Below, one piece after another: positions 1-7,985 of a stretch of DNA of 64,000 nt. Source of the DNA: Verrucomicrobiaceae bacterium. GTDB taxonomy: Bacteria; Verrucomicrobiota; Verrucomicrobiia; Verrucomicrobiales; Akkermansiaceae. Every line of letters starts with the position of its first letter. The first letter of the stretch is position 1. The stretch covers positions 46,420 through 110,419 of the forward strand of contig JAIXQH010000035.1 of NCBI GenBank assembly GCA_027484055.1. The letters run 5' to 3'. The translations under genes and the position numbers were made by a program. The notes under the pieces were generated by a model that worked only from the letters and a program-made list of their open reading frames with translations, did no database searches and was not told where the DNA came from.

Positions 1-930
1 TTTTTCTGTGGAAACCACCGCGCAGTCGCAGGTGGAGGTGCCGATGACTTTGACGAGTGTGCCTTCATCCACGCCGCAGCCGATCGCGCCGTAGTGCACA
101 TCCATCTCGCCGATGGCGATGGGGATGCCGACGGGCAGGCCAAGTTTTTCCGCCCAAGCAGGGCAGAGATTTCCGGCGATGGCAGAGGCGTCGTGGGCTT
201 CGGTGAAGAGGCGGTCGCGGAGATCGGCGAGCTTGGGATCGAGGGCGGTGAGGAATTCCTTGTCGGGCAGGCCGCCCCAGTCTTCGGCGTAGAGCGCCTT
301 GTGGCCGGCCATACAGACGCCGCGCATGATGTCCTTCGGATCAGTCACGCCGGCGAGGACGGCGGGGATGAAATCGGCGAGTTCGACCCAGGAATACGCG
401 GCGTCAAACACGGCGGCATCGACCTTGAGGCAGTGCCAGATTTTCGCCCAGAACCACTCGGACGAGTAAGTGCCACCGATTTTAGCGAGGTATTGCGGCC
501 GGAGTTTGGCGGCGATTTCGGTGATGGCACCGGCTTCCGGAATGCTGGTGTGGTCTTTCCAGAGCCAGCATTGGGCGTCGAGGTTTTCAGAAAACTCCGG
601 GGCATCTGCGAGCGGGGTGTTGCTTTGATCGACCGGCAGCGGGCTGGAGCCGGTGCCATCCATGCCGATGCCGACGACCTGGTCATTCGAAAACGACGGC
701 TCGGCGGCGCGGGCGGCTTCGAGCGCGAGGAGGGTGGCTTTTTCGAGGGCGAAAACGTAGTCCGCCGGGCGCTGGCGGGCGAGGTTGTGGTCGGAGGATT
801 TCAGGAGAATTCCTTGATTTCCTGAGGGGTAATCGACCACTGCGGTGCCGATTTCGCGGCCGTCGGTACAATCGACGACCAAGGCGCGAGCTGAGTTGGT
901 TCCGTAATCGAGTCCGATCGTGTATGGCAT
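1..930 (-). CDS. araB: ribulokinase (FGGY carbohydrate kinase), 3' end cut by window edge
   Basis: Predicted to phosphorylate L-ribulose to L-ribulose 5-phosphate in cytoplasmic arabinose breakdown. I translated 310 residues, open to position 1, so the C-terminal part is outside the window (the family is about 550 residues). The start ATG at 930 gives the FGGY-kinase phosphate-binding opening MPYTIGLDYGTNSARAL; further on there are VVGIGMDGTGSSPLPVD and, near the cut, CGVDEGTLVKVIGTSTCD, which is characteristic of ribulokinases rather than xylulokinases or glycerol kinases. It is divergent from a LacI-type regulator with a perfect palindrome in between, consistent with sugar-responsive control. 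Family is confident; L-ribulose rather than another pentulose is inferred from the motif. Confidence 0.88.
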   Translation of the reverse strand, partial: MPYTIGLDYGTNSARALVVDCTDGREIGTAVVDYPSGNQGILLKSSDHNLARQRPADYVFALEKATLLALEAARAAEPSFSNDQVVGIGMDGTGSSPLPVDQSNTPLADAPEFSENLDAQCWLWKDHTSIPEAGAITEIAAKLRPQYLAKIGGTYSSEWFWAKIWHCLKVDAAVFDAAYSWVELADFIPAVLAGVTDPKDIMRGVCMAGHKALYAEDWGGLPDKEFLTALDPKLADLRDRLFTEAHDASAIAGNLCPAWAEKLGLPVGIPIAIGEMDVHYGAIGCGVDEGTLVKVIGTSTCDCAVVSTEK

Positions 931-978
931 GACAGCCGCTTCATGAACATCCGGACGAATCCCGGAAAGAGACAAATC

Positions 979-993
979 GTATGACAGTCATAC
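979..993. promoter_or_regulatory. candidate operator of the divergent LacI-type regulator
   Basis: GTATGACAGTCATAC is a perfect 7-bp inverted repeat around one central base. It lies in the 106-bp gap between the ribulokinase start (930) and the regulator start (1037), so a repressor bound here could control both. LacI-family operators are usually palindromes of about 14-20 bp. Binding is inferred from position and symmetry only. Confidence 0.5.
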
Positions 994-1036
994 TTCGCGC
1001 TCGACCGGGTGGTAATTTCTGGGAAATCCTTGGCCC

Positions 1037-2092
1037 ATGATGAAGCCGACGATGGCGGAAGTGGCCAAGGCGGCCGGGGTTTCAAAGAATACGGTGAGCC
1101 TTGCTTTGCGTGGAAGTCCGAGGATTTCCAGTGCGACTCGTGAAAAGATCGAGTCGGTTGCGGGGGAGATGGGTTACCGGTTGAACCCGACGGTGGCGCA
1201 ATTGATGGCGGAACTGCGGCAGAACCGGTCGCCCGGATTTCAGGCGACTCTAGCGATGATCAACGCCCACGAAAACCGCGACGCGTTTTCAAACCACCCG
1301 ACCATCCCCGCATATGTCACGGGCTGCCGCCAACGCGCCAAGCAGCTCGGCTATCAGCTCGATGATTTCTGGCTGCACGAGCCGAACATGCCGGTCGCTC
1401 GCTGGCTTTCGATTTTCCGGGCACGAAATATCCGCGGCATGGTGATCGTCGGGCTGATGCGGCGCAACCGGTTGCCCGCGCGTTTGACTCCGCTGTGGGA
1501 TGAGTTGCCAGCCCTAGTGACGGGCGTGAGGACACGCGAACCGGCGCTGTCGTTCGCATGCAGCGACCATCACGCACTCGCGTTGATGGCGTTTGAAAAG
1601 GCTGCGGCGCTCGGTTACCGCCGGCCGGCTCTGGTTTTGGACGGGGTGATCGACGACTTGGTTGACGGGCGTTTCTCGGCGGGATTTTTGATCGGTCAGA
1701 ACCGTTTGATTCCTGCCGAACAACGCACCCAGCCGTTTTACGAAGTCGCGGCTGCGAGAAAAGACCGGAGGGTGTTTTCCAAGTGGTTCGAGGAAAACCA
1801 ACCCGATGTCATCTTCACCCTCTATCATGAAGTCGAGCGTTGGGTCCATGATCTTGGCTTGAGGGTGCCGGAAGACGTCGGGCTGATCCAGTACGAGTGG
1901 CGGTCCGATCACGCCGCGTGGGCGGGCATGGACCAGCGAAACGACCGGGTGGGCGCGGCGGCTGTGGACATGCTCATTTCCATGGTTCACCACAACGAGC
2001 GCGGCATCCCGGCGCATCCGCGGGCGACCTTGATTGGCAGCCATTGGGTCGATGGCATGACGGTAAAAAATGCCTTGCCGGCGAGGGACTGA
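1037..2092 (+). CDS. LacI/GalR-family transcriptional regulator
   Basis: A 351-residue DNA-binding regulator. Residues 5-26 are a textbook LacI helix-turn-helix (TMAEVAKAAGVSKNTVSLAL), followed by the hinge region (GYRLNPTVAQLM) and a periplasmic-binding-protein-like effector domain to about residue 340. The C-terminal region contains PEDVGLIQYEW and the GAAAVDML helix typical of the family. Length is normal (330-360). It is divergent from a ribulokinase gene, so arabinose, ribulose or a related pentose signal is the simplest guess for the effector. The start is uncertain between two consecutive ATG codons at 1037 and 1040, and no strong ribosome-binding site is visible. Confidence 0.9.
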   Translation: MMKPTMAEVAKAAGVSKNTVSLALRGSPRISSATREKIESVAGEMGYRLNPTVAQLMAELRQNRSPGFQATLAMINAHENRDAFSNHPTIPAYVTGCRQRAKQLGYQLDDFWLHEPNMPVARWLSIFRARNIRGMVIVGLMRRNRLPARLTPLWDELPALVTGVRTREPALSFACSDHHALALMAFEKAAALGYRRPALVLDGVIDDLVDGRFSAGFLIGQNRLIPAEQRTQPFYEVAAARKDRRVFSKWFEENQPDVIFTLYHEVERWVHDLGLRVPEDVGLIQYEWRSDHAAWAGMDQRNDRVGAAAVDMLISMVHHNERGIPAHPRATLIGSHWVDGMTVKNALPARD

Positions 2093-2239
2093 AAGCGGTG
2101 GGCAGGCTAAGGTGACACGACTGCGTGGACATTTCCCACATGTCGGCGTAATAAGAAAGAGTTGGGCAAGCCTATCGCCTCGAATCGAGGGGAATGCGGT
2201 GTGTCGGTGAGAAAAAACTAGGGAATTAGCTAGGATTTG

Positions 2240-2660
2240 GCGGATCCAGAAAATTCCGGCGGTGAAATCATTCTCGGTGGGTACAGCTTCCACATTCACG
2301 GTCTCCTCGGCGAAACGCTGGCTCATCAGCACGCAGAAGTTGCCGGAGGCTTGTCGTCATTCCCATTTTTAGGGAATCCACCAACCGGTGGGTCCCTCTG
2401 ATCTGCAAGGCGTCCCCGAGAAGTCTCGGATCGAAAGCCATCGTCGTAGGGCGGCCATCGGTGGCGAAGGACACCTGGAGGGTAGAGCCTACGAGTTCGT
2501 AATCGCGGTGGGTCAGGGTCAGATGGCCCGGTGTTTCGCATGTGAGGCGCACGGAGTTCGATTTTCCCTTCAATGACCGCAAGCACGCGTTAAGCTCGGC
2601 GCGGTGGGTTTCGAGGATGGGGACGGACTGCGGTAGGCAGAAGACCGTTTGCCCCTGTCT
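2240..2660 (-). pseudogene. relic of DNA polymerase III beta clamp (dnaN-like), domain 3 only, frameshifted
   Basis: Reading leftward from about 2660, an open frame without its own start resembles the third domain of the beta sliding clamp: an element like ETHRAELNACLRSL, then KSNSVRLTCETPGHLTLT, then the domain-3 landmark TMAFDPRLLGDAL (clamps have FNPRYLLDAL). At about 2350 the similarity jumps one frame and continues as ASGNFCVLMSQRF, matching the clamp terminus around YVLMPMR. An upstream stop codon at 2661-2663 and the absence of domains 1 and 2 mean that this is a decayed fragment. The assignment comes from remembered family motifs, not from an alignment. Confidence 0.5.
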
Positions 2661-2799
2661 TTAGTCTCACCCAGATGGCCACAGGCATCAATGCCGTTGC
2701 TCTCGATCATCAGGAAGTTTTACAAACTGGCCAACTGACTGTGCCCAGTCCATGATCGGTCCCCGTAAACGGTTCTCGGGGAATACAGACAGCTCTAAA

Positions 2800-3726
2800 T
2801 TAGGTTCTCGGAATTTGCACCAACTTAGAGAATTGGTAGGAGTATTTCGCGAGGAATTCAGATCTTTGATTATTATTAATGGTCCGAGAGCGTAGTTGGT
2901 CAATCCCTGCGTCTGAAAGCACGGAAACAGAAATCCGAATTGAAGTGACATGTCCTGCCGCGAGTTGATCTGCTGTCACACCTTGCACAGAATCTGTCAG
3001 GATTCCTAATCCTGTAATCCTAAAACGCCGAGCTGTATTACCGCCACTATCTGGCCCAACAGTGATTGGAACAGTTACCTGTGTGGGCTGTGTCCCGGAG
3101 TTGTCGGTAATTTCGACATTGAAGGTGACTGAGAATTGGTACATATTCTCGCAGACAAAGTTGCTAGGATCCGAAACGGTGGTTGCATAACTGTTAAATG
3201 CTGCCGTGAGGTCTGTCTTGCCGAGTAAATCAACGAAGGTTTTATTCGGATTCACGATCGATCGGCTCATGACGAAGGTTTCATATTTACCTCTTCCCCC
3301 TTGAGTCAGAGGGTCTTTGTATTGAAGTTCATATGCGACACAAGAGACATCTCCACCGAGGTCTTTGTTGGCGATATTGATTTGGCCGTTATAGCGGTCT
3401 GTGGCCGAGGTAAAGAAAATTAATTTGGACGCACTTGGACTAGGCAGGTTTTTCCCGATAGTTTGGTCCTCAGCGACAGCCGAGAACCATTCATTAACAT
3501 TCCCATTTCTCAGGACCATGGATTCGAAATCTCGTGAAAGCGAATCGATCATCGATTTCGCTTGGCGAGACGCGCGCAGCTCGGAGCGACTCTTATTCCA
3601 CGTGTCCAAGGAAACTGAAGTGATGGTCAGCAGCGAGGTGACGATGATGGTGGTTATCGCCAAGCAGACCATCAACTCCAGCAGAGTGAAGCCTTGGTTA
3701 CGAGAGTGCGTTGATTGGGTTTCCAT
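2800..3726 (-). CDS. pilin-like protein with prepilin leader, Verru_Chthon cassette C / GspJ-like
   Basis: 308 residues starting with a class III prepilin leader: a short hydrophilic segment, then the cleavage/methylation motif QGFTLLELMV at residues 11-20 and a hydrophobic helix to about residue 35. The mature protein has SRQAKSMIDSLSRDFESM just after the helix, the arrangement of GspJ-type minor pseudopilins and of the verrucomicrobial cassette protein C. It is the last gene of a three-gene leftward operon, 17 bp after the previous one. A role in a type II secretion or type IV pilus-like fibre is likely, but no ATPase, secretin or prepilin peptidase lies in this window. Confidence 0.75.
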   Translation of the reverse strand: METQSTHSRNQGFTLLELMVCLAITTIIVTSLLTITSVSLDTWNKSRSELRASRQAKSMIDSLSRDFESMVLRNGNVNEWFSAVAEDQTIGKNLPSPSASKLIFFTSATDRYNGQINIANKDLGGDVSCVAYELQYKDPLTQGGRGKYETFVMSRSIVNPNKTFVDLLGKTDLTAAFNSYATTVSDPSNFVCENMYQFSVTFNVEITDNSGTQPTQVTVPITVGPDSGGNTARRFRITGLGILTDSVQGVTADQLAAGHVTSIRISVSVLSDAGIDQLRSRTINNNQRSEFLAKYSYQFSKLVQIPRT

Positions 3727-3743
3727 ATGACTAAAATGGGAGA

Positions 3744-4469
3744 TTAACGACGGACTGCAAGATTGCGTGTGAAGACGGGATTGTTGGCGTTGGTGAATTT
3801 ATTATTAAATGCGTTGCCTGTGAAATAGGTTGGGTCCTTTGCAGGTAACATATGAAATTCGGCCGAGAAGGCGATGACCGCATCAGGATAATCATTTGGG
3901 TTTACCACCGGCGTGCCACCTGGCTTAGGGTCGCGGATCACACCTTCTGCTCCTAATTTCATTCCTGTAGCTTCAAACACCATTTGAGTACACTTCACTA
4001 GGTAAACCGAGCCTTCAATCGCTGCGAGATCTTCGGTGAATTTACTGTCACTTTTACGGCGCACAGTGGGTACAATAATGTAGTCCTTGCCGAGGATCTT
4101 TCCTTGGACTGACGGTTCTGGAGCAGGTGTATTATCGTCAGGCCGTAAGGTGTCGAGCTTGCCCCGATACTGATAGGCGACCAGTGCATCGGCAGCGGTG
4201 TTTGACTTCTTAATCCAGTCAAATGACTTATCAAACCCTGTGCTGAAACGAGTTCCGCCAGACCCACCGGGCCGCAGTGTTACCAATTCTGTTTCAAGTG
4301 CTGAGACGAGTCGGTCGGCATCTTGCGAGTTGATCGATTTACGAATCCCATCAATCGCGGGGGTAAATACGATGATGAAACCTGTGAGAAGAACGGAAAA
4401 TACGCCAATAGCGATGACCGTTTCGAGTAGAGTGAATCCGCCGCGCAGACGTTGGGAATTGGGTTTCAT
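3744..4469 (-). CDS. pilin-like protein with prepilin leader, GspI / Verru_Chthon cassette-like
   Basis: 241 residues. Residues 9-18 are the prepilin peptidase site RGGFTLLETV, followed by an apolar helix (IAIGVFSVLLTGFIIVF). The remainder is a globular domain with no motif I recognise beyond being pilin-like. It is the middle gene of the pseudopilin operon, starting 3 bp after the upstream gene ends, so translation is probably coupled. It may correspond to the minor pseudopilin that caps or initiates the fibre, but I cannot assign the exact subunit. Confidence 0.72.
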   Translation of the reverse strand: MKPNSQRLRGGFTLLETVIAIGVFSVLLTGFIIVFTPAIDGIRKSINSQDADRLVSALETELVTLRPGGSGGTRFSTGFDKSFDWIKKSNTAADALVAYQYRGKLDTLRPDDNTPAPEPSVQGKILGKDYIIVPTVRRKSDSKFTEDLAAIEGSVYLVKCTQMVFEATGMKLGAEGVIRDPKPGGTPVVNPNDYPDAVIAFSAEFHMLPAKDPTYFTGNAFNNKFTNANNPVFTRNLAVRR

Positions 4470-4472
4470 GAA

Positions 4473-5207
4473 TTAGAATACGGCTCCTGGGCTTAGGCTG
4501 GTGATACGATTCGAGATTTGTTCTGGGCTCCGATAGATCGATGTTTGTCCATTCCTCCAAATGACGAATCCTCCAAAGTTACGCTTGCCCGATGAAGTGA
4601 TCCGGGGTCTATCAACCGCATTGGCGAGACTCCGAGAGCCTGAACCCACCACGAAGCTGGGCGCACGGTATCCATTTTCAGTGATCCCTGAACTACAAAC
4701 TCCTTCAGCGTTGTATTCGTAAAAAAAGTAAGTCCCCTGAAATGCCGCCTTCGCGGTCGGTGACATGGTCATGATATCAAGCCGACCGTCATCCGCTTGA
4801 GAATCCCGCTTGCTGAATTCGGCGCTGAAGAATGTTTGATCCGGCAGAAGGGCTCCGCGACTGGCGATGATCCAGTTTTGGGGGGTTTTCTCTCTCCCAG
4901 TCACCGGGTCGATCTCCGCAGAGGCCACAAGCACTCGGCGGAGATTGTCTTGGGAGTTATTACTCAGCTTTTCAGCCACTAGAACCCTTGTGGTGGTGCG
5001 TTGGGCGATTGCCATGGCCCTTGCCTCGGCGAATAATGACTCCACAGTCGCCACTCCACTGGTCACACCATTTCCGCCCACATCCTTGAGGCCAGTCGCC
5101 GCCGCTGTGATGAGGATGGATGCAATCACGATGACCACCAGCATTTCAATAAGTGTGAAAGCGCGGCGACGGTGGGGTGCATCGGCTTTATGACGATTAG
5201 CGTTCAT
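4473..5207 (-). CDS. pilin-like protein with prepilin leader, GspH/FimT or Verru_Chthon cassette D-like
   Basis: 244 residues. A basic leader (HRRR) precedes the prepilin site AFTLIEMLVVIVIASILI near residue 16, then a region VATVESLFAEARAMAIAQRT. That is the FimT/GspH signature, in which a long helix is followed by 'LFAEARAMAI..RT'. The C-terminal half is beta-rich and ends in FGGFVIWRNGQTSIYRSPE. It is the first gene of the three-pilin operon. In the known verrucomicrobial cassette, a large protein A accompanies such pilins; none is seen upstream here. Confidence 0.74.
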   Translation of the reverse strand: MNANRHKADAPHRRRAFTLIEMLVVIVIASILITAAATGLKDVGGNGVTSGVATVESLFAEARAMAIAQRTTTRVLVAEKLSNNSQDNLRRVLVASAEIDPVTGREKTPQNWIIASRGALLPDQTFFSAEFSKRDSQADDGRLDIMTMSPTAKAAFQGTYFFYEYNAEGVCSSGITENGYRAPSFVVGSGSRSLANAVDRPRITSSGKRNFGGFVIWRNGQTSIYRSPEQISNRITSLSPGAVF

Positions 5208-5839
5208 GGGTTGAATTTATCAAAAAGTTTGGCATTTACGATTCAAAAGAACCACCCCACTCGCAAGTGCTGATGTTGACACCGCAAGGGCTTCAATCAT
5301 CTGAGTGGTGATCCGGCGAATTCGGTTTCCGTCACAGACATTGGTGAGTGGGATGGCTCTGGGAAAGTTTTTTTTGTTCAAAAAAGTCTTGGAGAGCGAA
5401 AAAGGAATGCTTCGGCGCATCACCCTCGAACAAGAGAGCGATCGTAAGATTCGATCTCCTTCCTCATACCCGTCACCTTCGCTTCTCACTCATTGATGGA
5501 TATGTAGCGAGAAGCTCAAGCAAGGATCAGCTGCAGCTGTGAGCTTTTACGCATATAAAGATCTGGAATAAAAATCAGCGGCCCAGCTTACCATTTTCTG
5601 CACATGCAGCAGGTTTTAAGAACCTTGCCCAATCGAATGGCGAAAGCCGCTGAACTCCTAGGAATTCGACGGATTTCATGGGTTGCGGAAAACTAGAACG
5701 ATCGTTAATTCGGTATGGGAAAACTTTACTTCACGGTGAAATCAAATCCGCAGCGAGAGCGGTTTCTGCCTGGTTGTCTGAATTTGCCGATGGTTCTTGA
5801 GGGCTTGCGAGCGCTTGTCCGAGTGGCTTAGCTTGGTGC
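5208..5839. other. gene-poor stretch between pilin operon and methyltransferase
   Basis: About 630 bp without a convincing gene. A leftward 89-codon frame (5220-5489) ends 13 bp before the first pilin gene, but its predicted protein shows no family motif or start signal. The only recognisable item is a short Fis-type helix-turn-helix remnant at 5604-5696. The promoter of the pilin operon should lie in the left part. Confidence 0.5.
5604..5696 (+). pseudogene. possible remnant of a Fis-type helix-turn-helix (NtrC-family regulator C-terminus)
   Basis: A 30-codon frame reads VLRTLPNRMAKAAELLGIRR, followed by ISWVAEN and stop. The core AKAAELLGIRR matches the C-terminal Fis-type HTH of sigma-54 response regulators, where it normally continues TLYRKL. 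The rest of such a regulator is absent. It could be chance, since the evidence is about ten residues. Confidence 0.25.
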
Positions 5840-6673
5840 ATGCCGCAGCCACCACGACGTTCATTTCAGCCGCCATCTAGCCGCAACTCTGGGGGGAAGG
5901 CTCCGGGCAAAGACCGTGGCTGGGATGCGGTGGCGGCTTGGTATGATAAATTGGTGGGGGAGTCGGGCTCGGATTATCACCAAAATGTAATTCTCCCCGC
6001 TGCCCTGCGGATGCTGGAACCCCAGCCGGGCGAGGCGATCATGGATTTATGTTGCGGCCAGGGAGTGCTGGTGCGGCCACTGCTGGCGGCGCAGGTGGGT
6101 AAAATCACGGGGGTGGATGCGAGTGGGCGCTTGATCGAGTCCGCACGCGCGAGGCACGGGGCGGACCCACGGGTGTCCTTGTTGGTGGCTGATGCGTGCT
6201 TGCCGGGACGGTGGGCGGATGAGAGTCATGATGCGGCGACGTGCCTGATGGCGATGCACGATGTGCCAGACTTGGTGGGGCTATTTTCAAATCTAGCAAA
6301 GTCCCTTAAACCCGGCGGGCGGGCGGTGATGGTGTGCATGCATCCCTGTTTCCGCATTCCCCGGAAGTCGCACTGGGGCTGGGATGCCGATCAGAAAATT
6401 CAATATCGGCGGATGGATCGGTATGGCTCGCCCTTGGAAATTGAGATCACGACGCACCCTGGGAAGGGGACGGGTGAGTTGACCCATTTCCACCACCGGC
6501 CGCTGGCGGATTTGCTGTCGGCGATGGGGAGTGGTGGGTTGGCAGTGGTGGCCTGTGAGGAGCTTTATAGTCACCGCAGATCACAGGCGACCGGGCCATT
6601 CAGTAAGGCGGAACACCTCGCAGCGGAGGAGTTCCCCTTATTCATCGCGTTCAAGGCGCTGAGAATCGATTAG
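5840..6673 (+). CDS. class I SAM-dependent methyltransferase
   Basis: 277 residues. A proline/arginine-rich N-terminal tail of about 25 residues precedes the Rossmann methyltransferase fold: motif I is IMDLCCGQGVLVRPLL (residues about 68-83), the acidic end of strand 2 is ITGVDAS, and motif IV/post-I is AATCLMAMHDV. KPGGRAVMVCMHPCFR is typical of UbiE/Methyltransf_11-like enzymes. The substrate cannot be predicted. The gene stands alone, convergent with the DUF4340/ABC operon that ends 10 bp beyond it. The start codon has no strong ribosome-binding site; a later start is possible, since the first 25 residues are low complexity. Confidence 0.85.
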   Translation: MPQPPRRSFQPPSSRNSGGKAPGKDRGWDAVAAWYDKLVGESGSDYHQNVILPAALRMLEPQPGEAIMDLCCGQGVLVRPLLAAQVGKITGVDASGRLIESARARHGADPRVSLLVADACLPGRWADESHDAATCLMAMHDVPDLVGLFSNLAKSLKPGGRAVMVCMHPCFRIPRKSHWGWDADQKIQYRRMDRYGSPLEIEITTHPGKGTGELTHFHHRPLADLLSAMGSGGLAVVACEELYSHRRSQATGPFSKAEHLAAEEFPLFIAFKALRID

Positions 6674-6683
6674 CGGTGGCGAT

Positions 6684-7949
6684 TCAGTTTCCAGGTAGGG
6701 AAACGGGTGGAGTGACGGCTTCCACGGGTGGATTGGCGATGATGCCGCCGGGAAGCTGCTGGAGGGGATTCGGTGCGGCGGCGGCGTCGGTGGCGGGCTT
6801 GGCGATGAGCGAGGCGCGGTCCTTGAGCAGGATCTCCACGGTGGCTTGGCTCATCTCGAAGGTGATGCCGGCGAAGGCTTTTTCGCGAGTGAGCTTCTCG
6901 TTGAGGGTTTTGAGTTTCGCGGCGAATTCGGAGTCCTTGGTCTTTGCGTCTTCGGGTTTTTCGTCGCTGACCTTTGGTCGTTCTGTGGCCAGTTGTGCGC
7001 TGACGTCCACGGTGAGGAGGACGGTCTCAGTCCCAGCGGCGGCGCTTGGTTTGGCGGGAGTGAGGGTGAGCTTGTAGGTGAAGCCATCGAAGGTCTCAAG
7101 GAGGACCGTGCGGGCTTTTTCGGGAATGGCACGCTCGGCGACTTTGGCGCTGGGGACGATGTCATCAAACCGGGCGTTCCCAAGCAGGGTTTTGGCGCTG
7201 CTGGAGACGGAGCTATCGAGAACTTCCTTTTCGGTGGCACCATCGAGCACGAACTCGGCGTTGTCTGCGATGCGGCTGAGTTTCCAGGTGAATTCTGGCT
7301 TGCCGGCTTGGCTGGTGGTAATGAGGCGGATTTTTTCAGGGTTGATGAATTCGTCGTTGAGCCAGCTCTTGGCTTCGTCGCTGACGGAGGGGAACATTTC
7401 GCTGACGGCGTAGAAGGCGGAGCTGTCTGCGTGGTTGCGGATGTAGCGACCAACGGCATTGCTGCCGCCCATCATGGGATTTGGATTCGGATTGGTGGAC
7501 TCGATGTTTTTCCCAAGGCTGACCTTGGCCAGTTCCTTGCCGCTGGCGTCTTTGATGGTGGCGGTGAGGCCACGGTCTGCGGCGCTGGAGGCGCTTTCAT
7601 CCATGCCGAAGCGCGGCGCAAACGATGGGCCGGCTTCCTTGCCTTGAGTGACTTTCACCTCGCTGAGGGTGCGGAGGAAATCGTTCACGTAGGAGCCTTT
7701 CGCGGGGTAGGAGTCGCGCTCGGAGACGGACCATTTTGAGTCCTTGCGGACGAGCGTGACGGTGCTGGAGGCACCGCGGACTTCGACGCTGCTGGCCTCA
7801 GCGGCGGCGAAATTTTCGAGCAGCGTTTGGCCTGGGCTGCGCTTGATGCTGCTGTCGGTTTTTTGGTTCTGGCTGATTTTCACCGTGGTGACGGCGACAC
7901 CGAGGACGAGAGCGATGATCCAGAGGATAATGACTTGGCGTTTGTTCAT
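6684..7949 (-). CDS. DUF4340 domain protein, accessory of a Gld-like ABC transporter
   Basis: 421 residues. One N-terminal membrane helix (VIILWIIALVLGVAVTTVKI, residues 5-24) anchors a periplasmic region with the DUF4340 pattern: TVTLVRKDSKWSVSERDSYPA, then repeated beta domains with GKELAKVSLGKN and RFGMDES. The C-terminal tail is rich in Ala, Pro and Asn. DUF4340 proteins typically sit next to GldG-like proteins, as here: this is the last of four leftward genes (ATPase, permease, GldG-like, DUF4340), 36 bp downstream of the GldG-like gene. The role is unknown, presumably periplasmic assembly or substrate handling for the transporter. Confidence 0.82.
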   Translation of the reverse strand: MNKRQVIILWIIALVLGVAVTTVKISQNQKTDSSIKRSPGQTLLENFAAAEASSVEVRGASSTVTLVRKDSKWSVSERDSYPAKGSYVNDFLRTLSEVKVTQGKEAGPSFAPRFGMDESASSAADRGLTATIKDASGKELAKVSLGKNIESTNPNPNPMMGGSNAVGRYIRNHADSSAFYAVSEMFPSVSDEAKSWLNDEFINPEKIRLITTSQAGKPEFTWKLSRIADNAEFVLDGATEKEVLDSSVSSSAKTLLGNARFDDIVPSAKVAERAIPEKARTVLLETFDGFTYKLTLTPAKPSAAAGTETVLLTVDVSAQLATERPKVSDEKPEDAKTKDSEFAAKLKTLNEKLTREKAFAGITFEMSQATVEILLKDRASLIAKPATDAAAAPNPLQQLPGGIIANPPVEAVTPPVSLPGN

Positions 7950-7985
7950 GACTTGGAAAAGGTTTGGTTGAAAAAATGAGTGAAT

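Noticed and set aside
5220..5489. 89-codon leftward frame next to the first pilin gene
   Set aside because: No family motif, no leader and no convincing ribosome-binding site; overlapping plus-strand frames are equally long.
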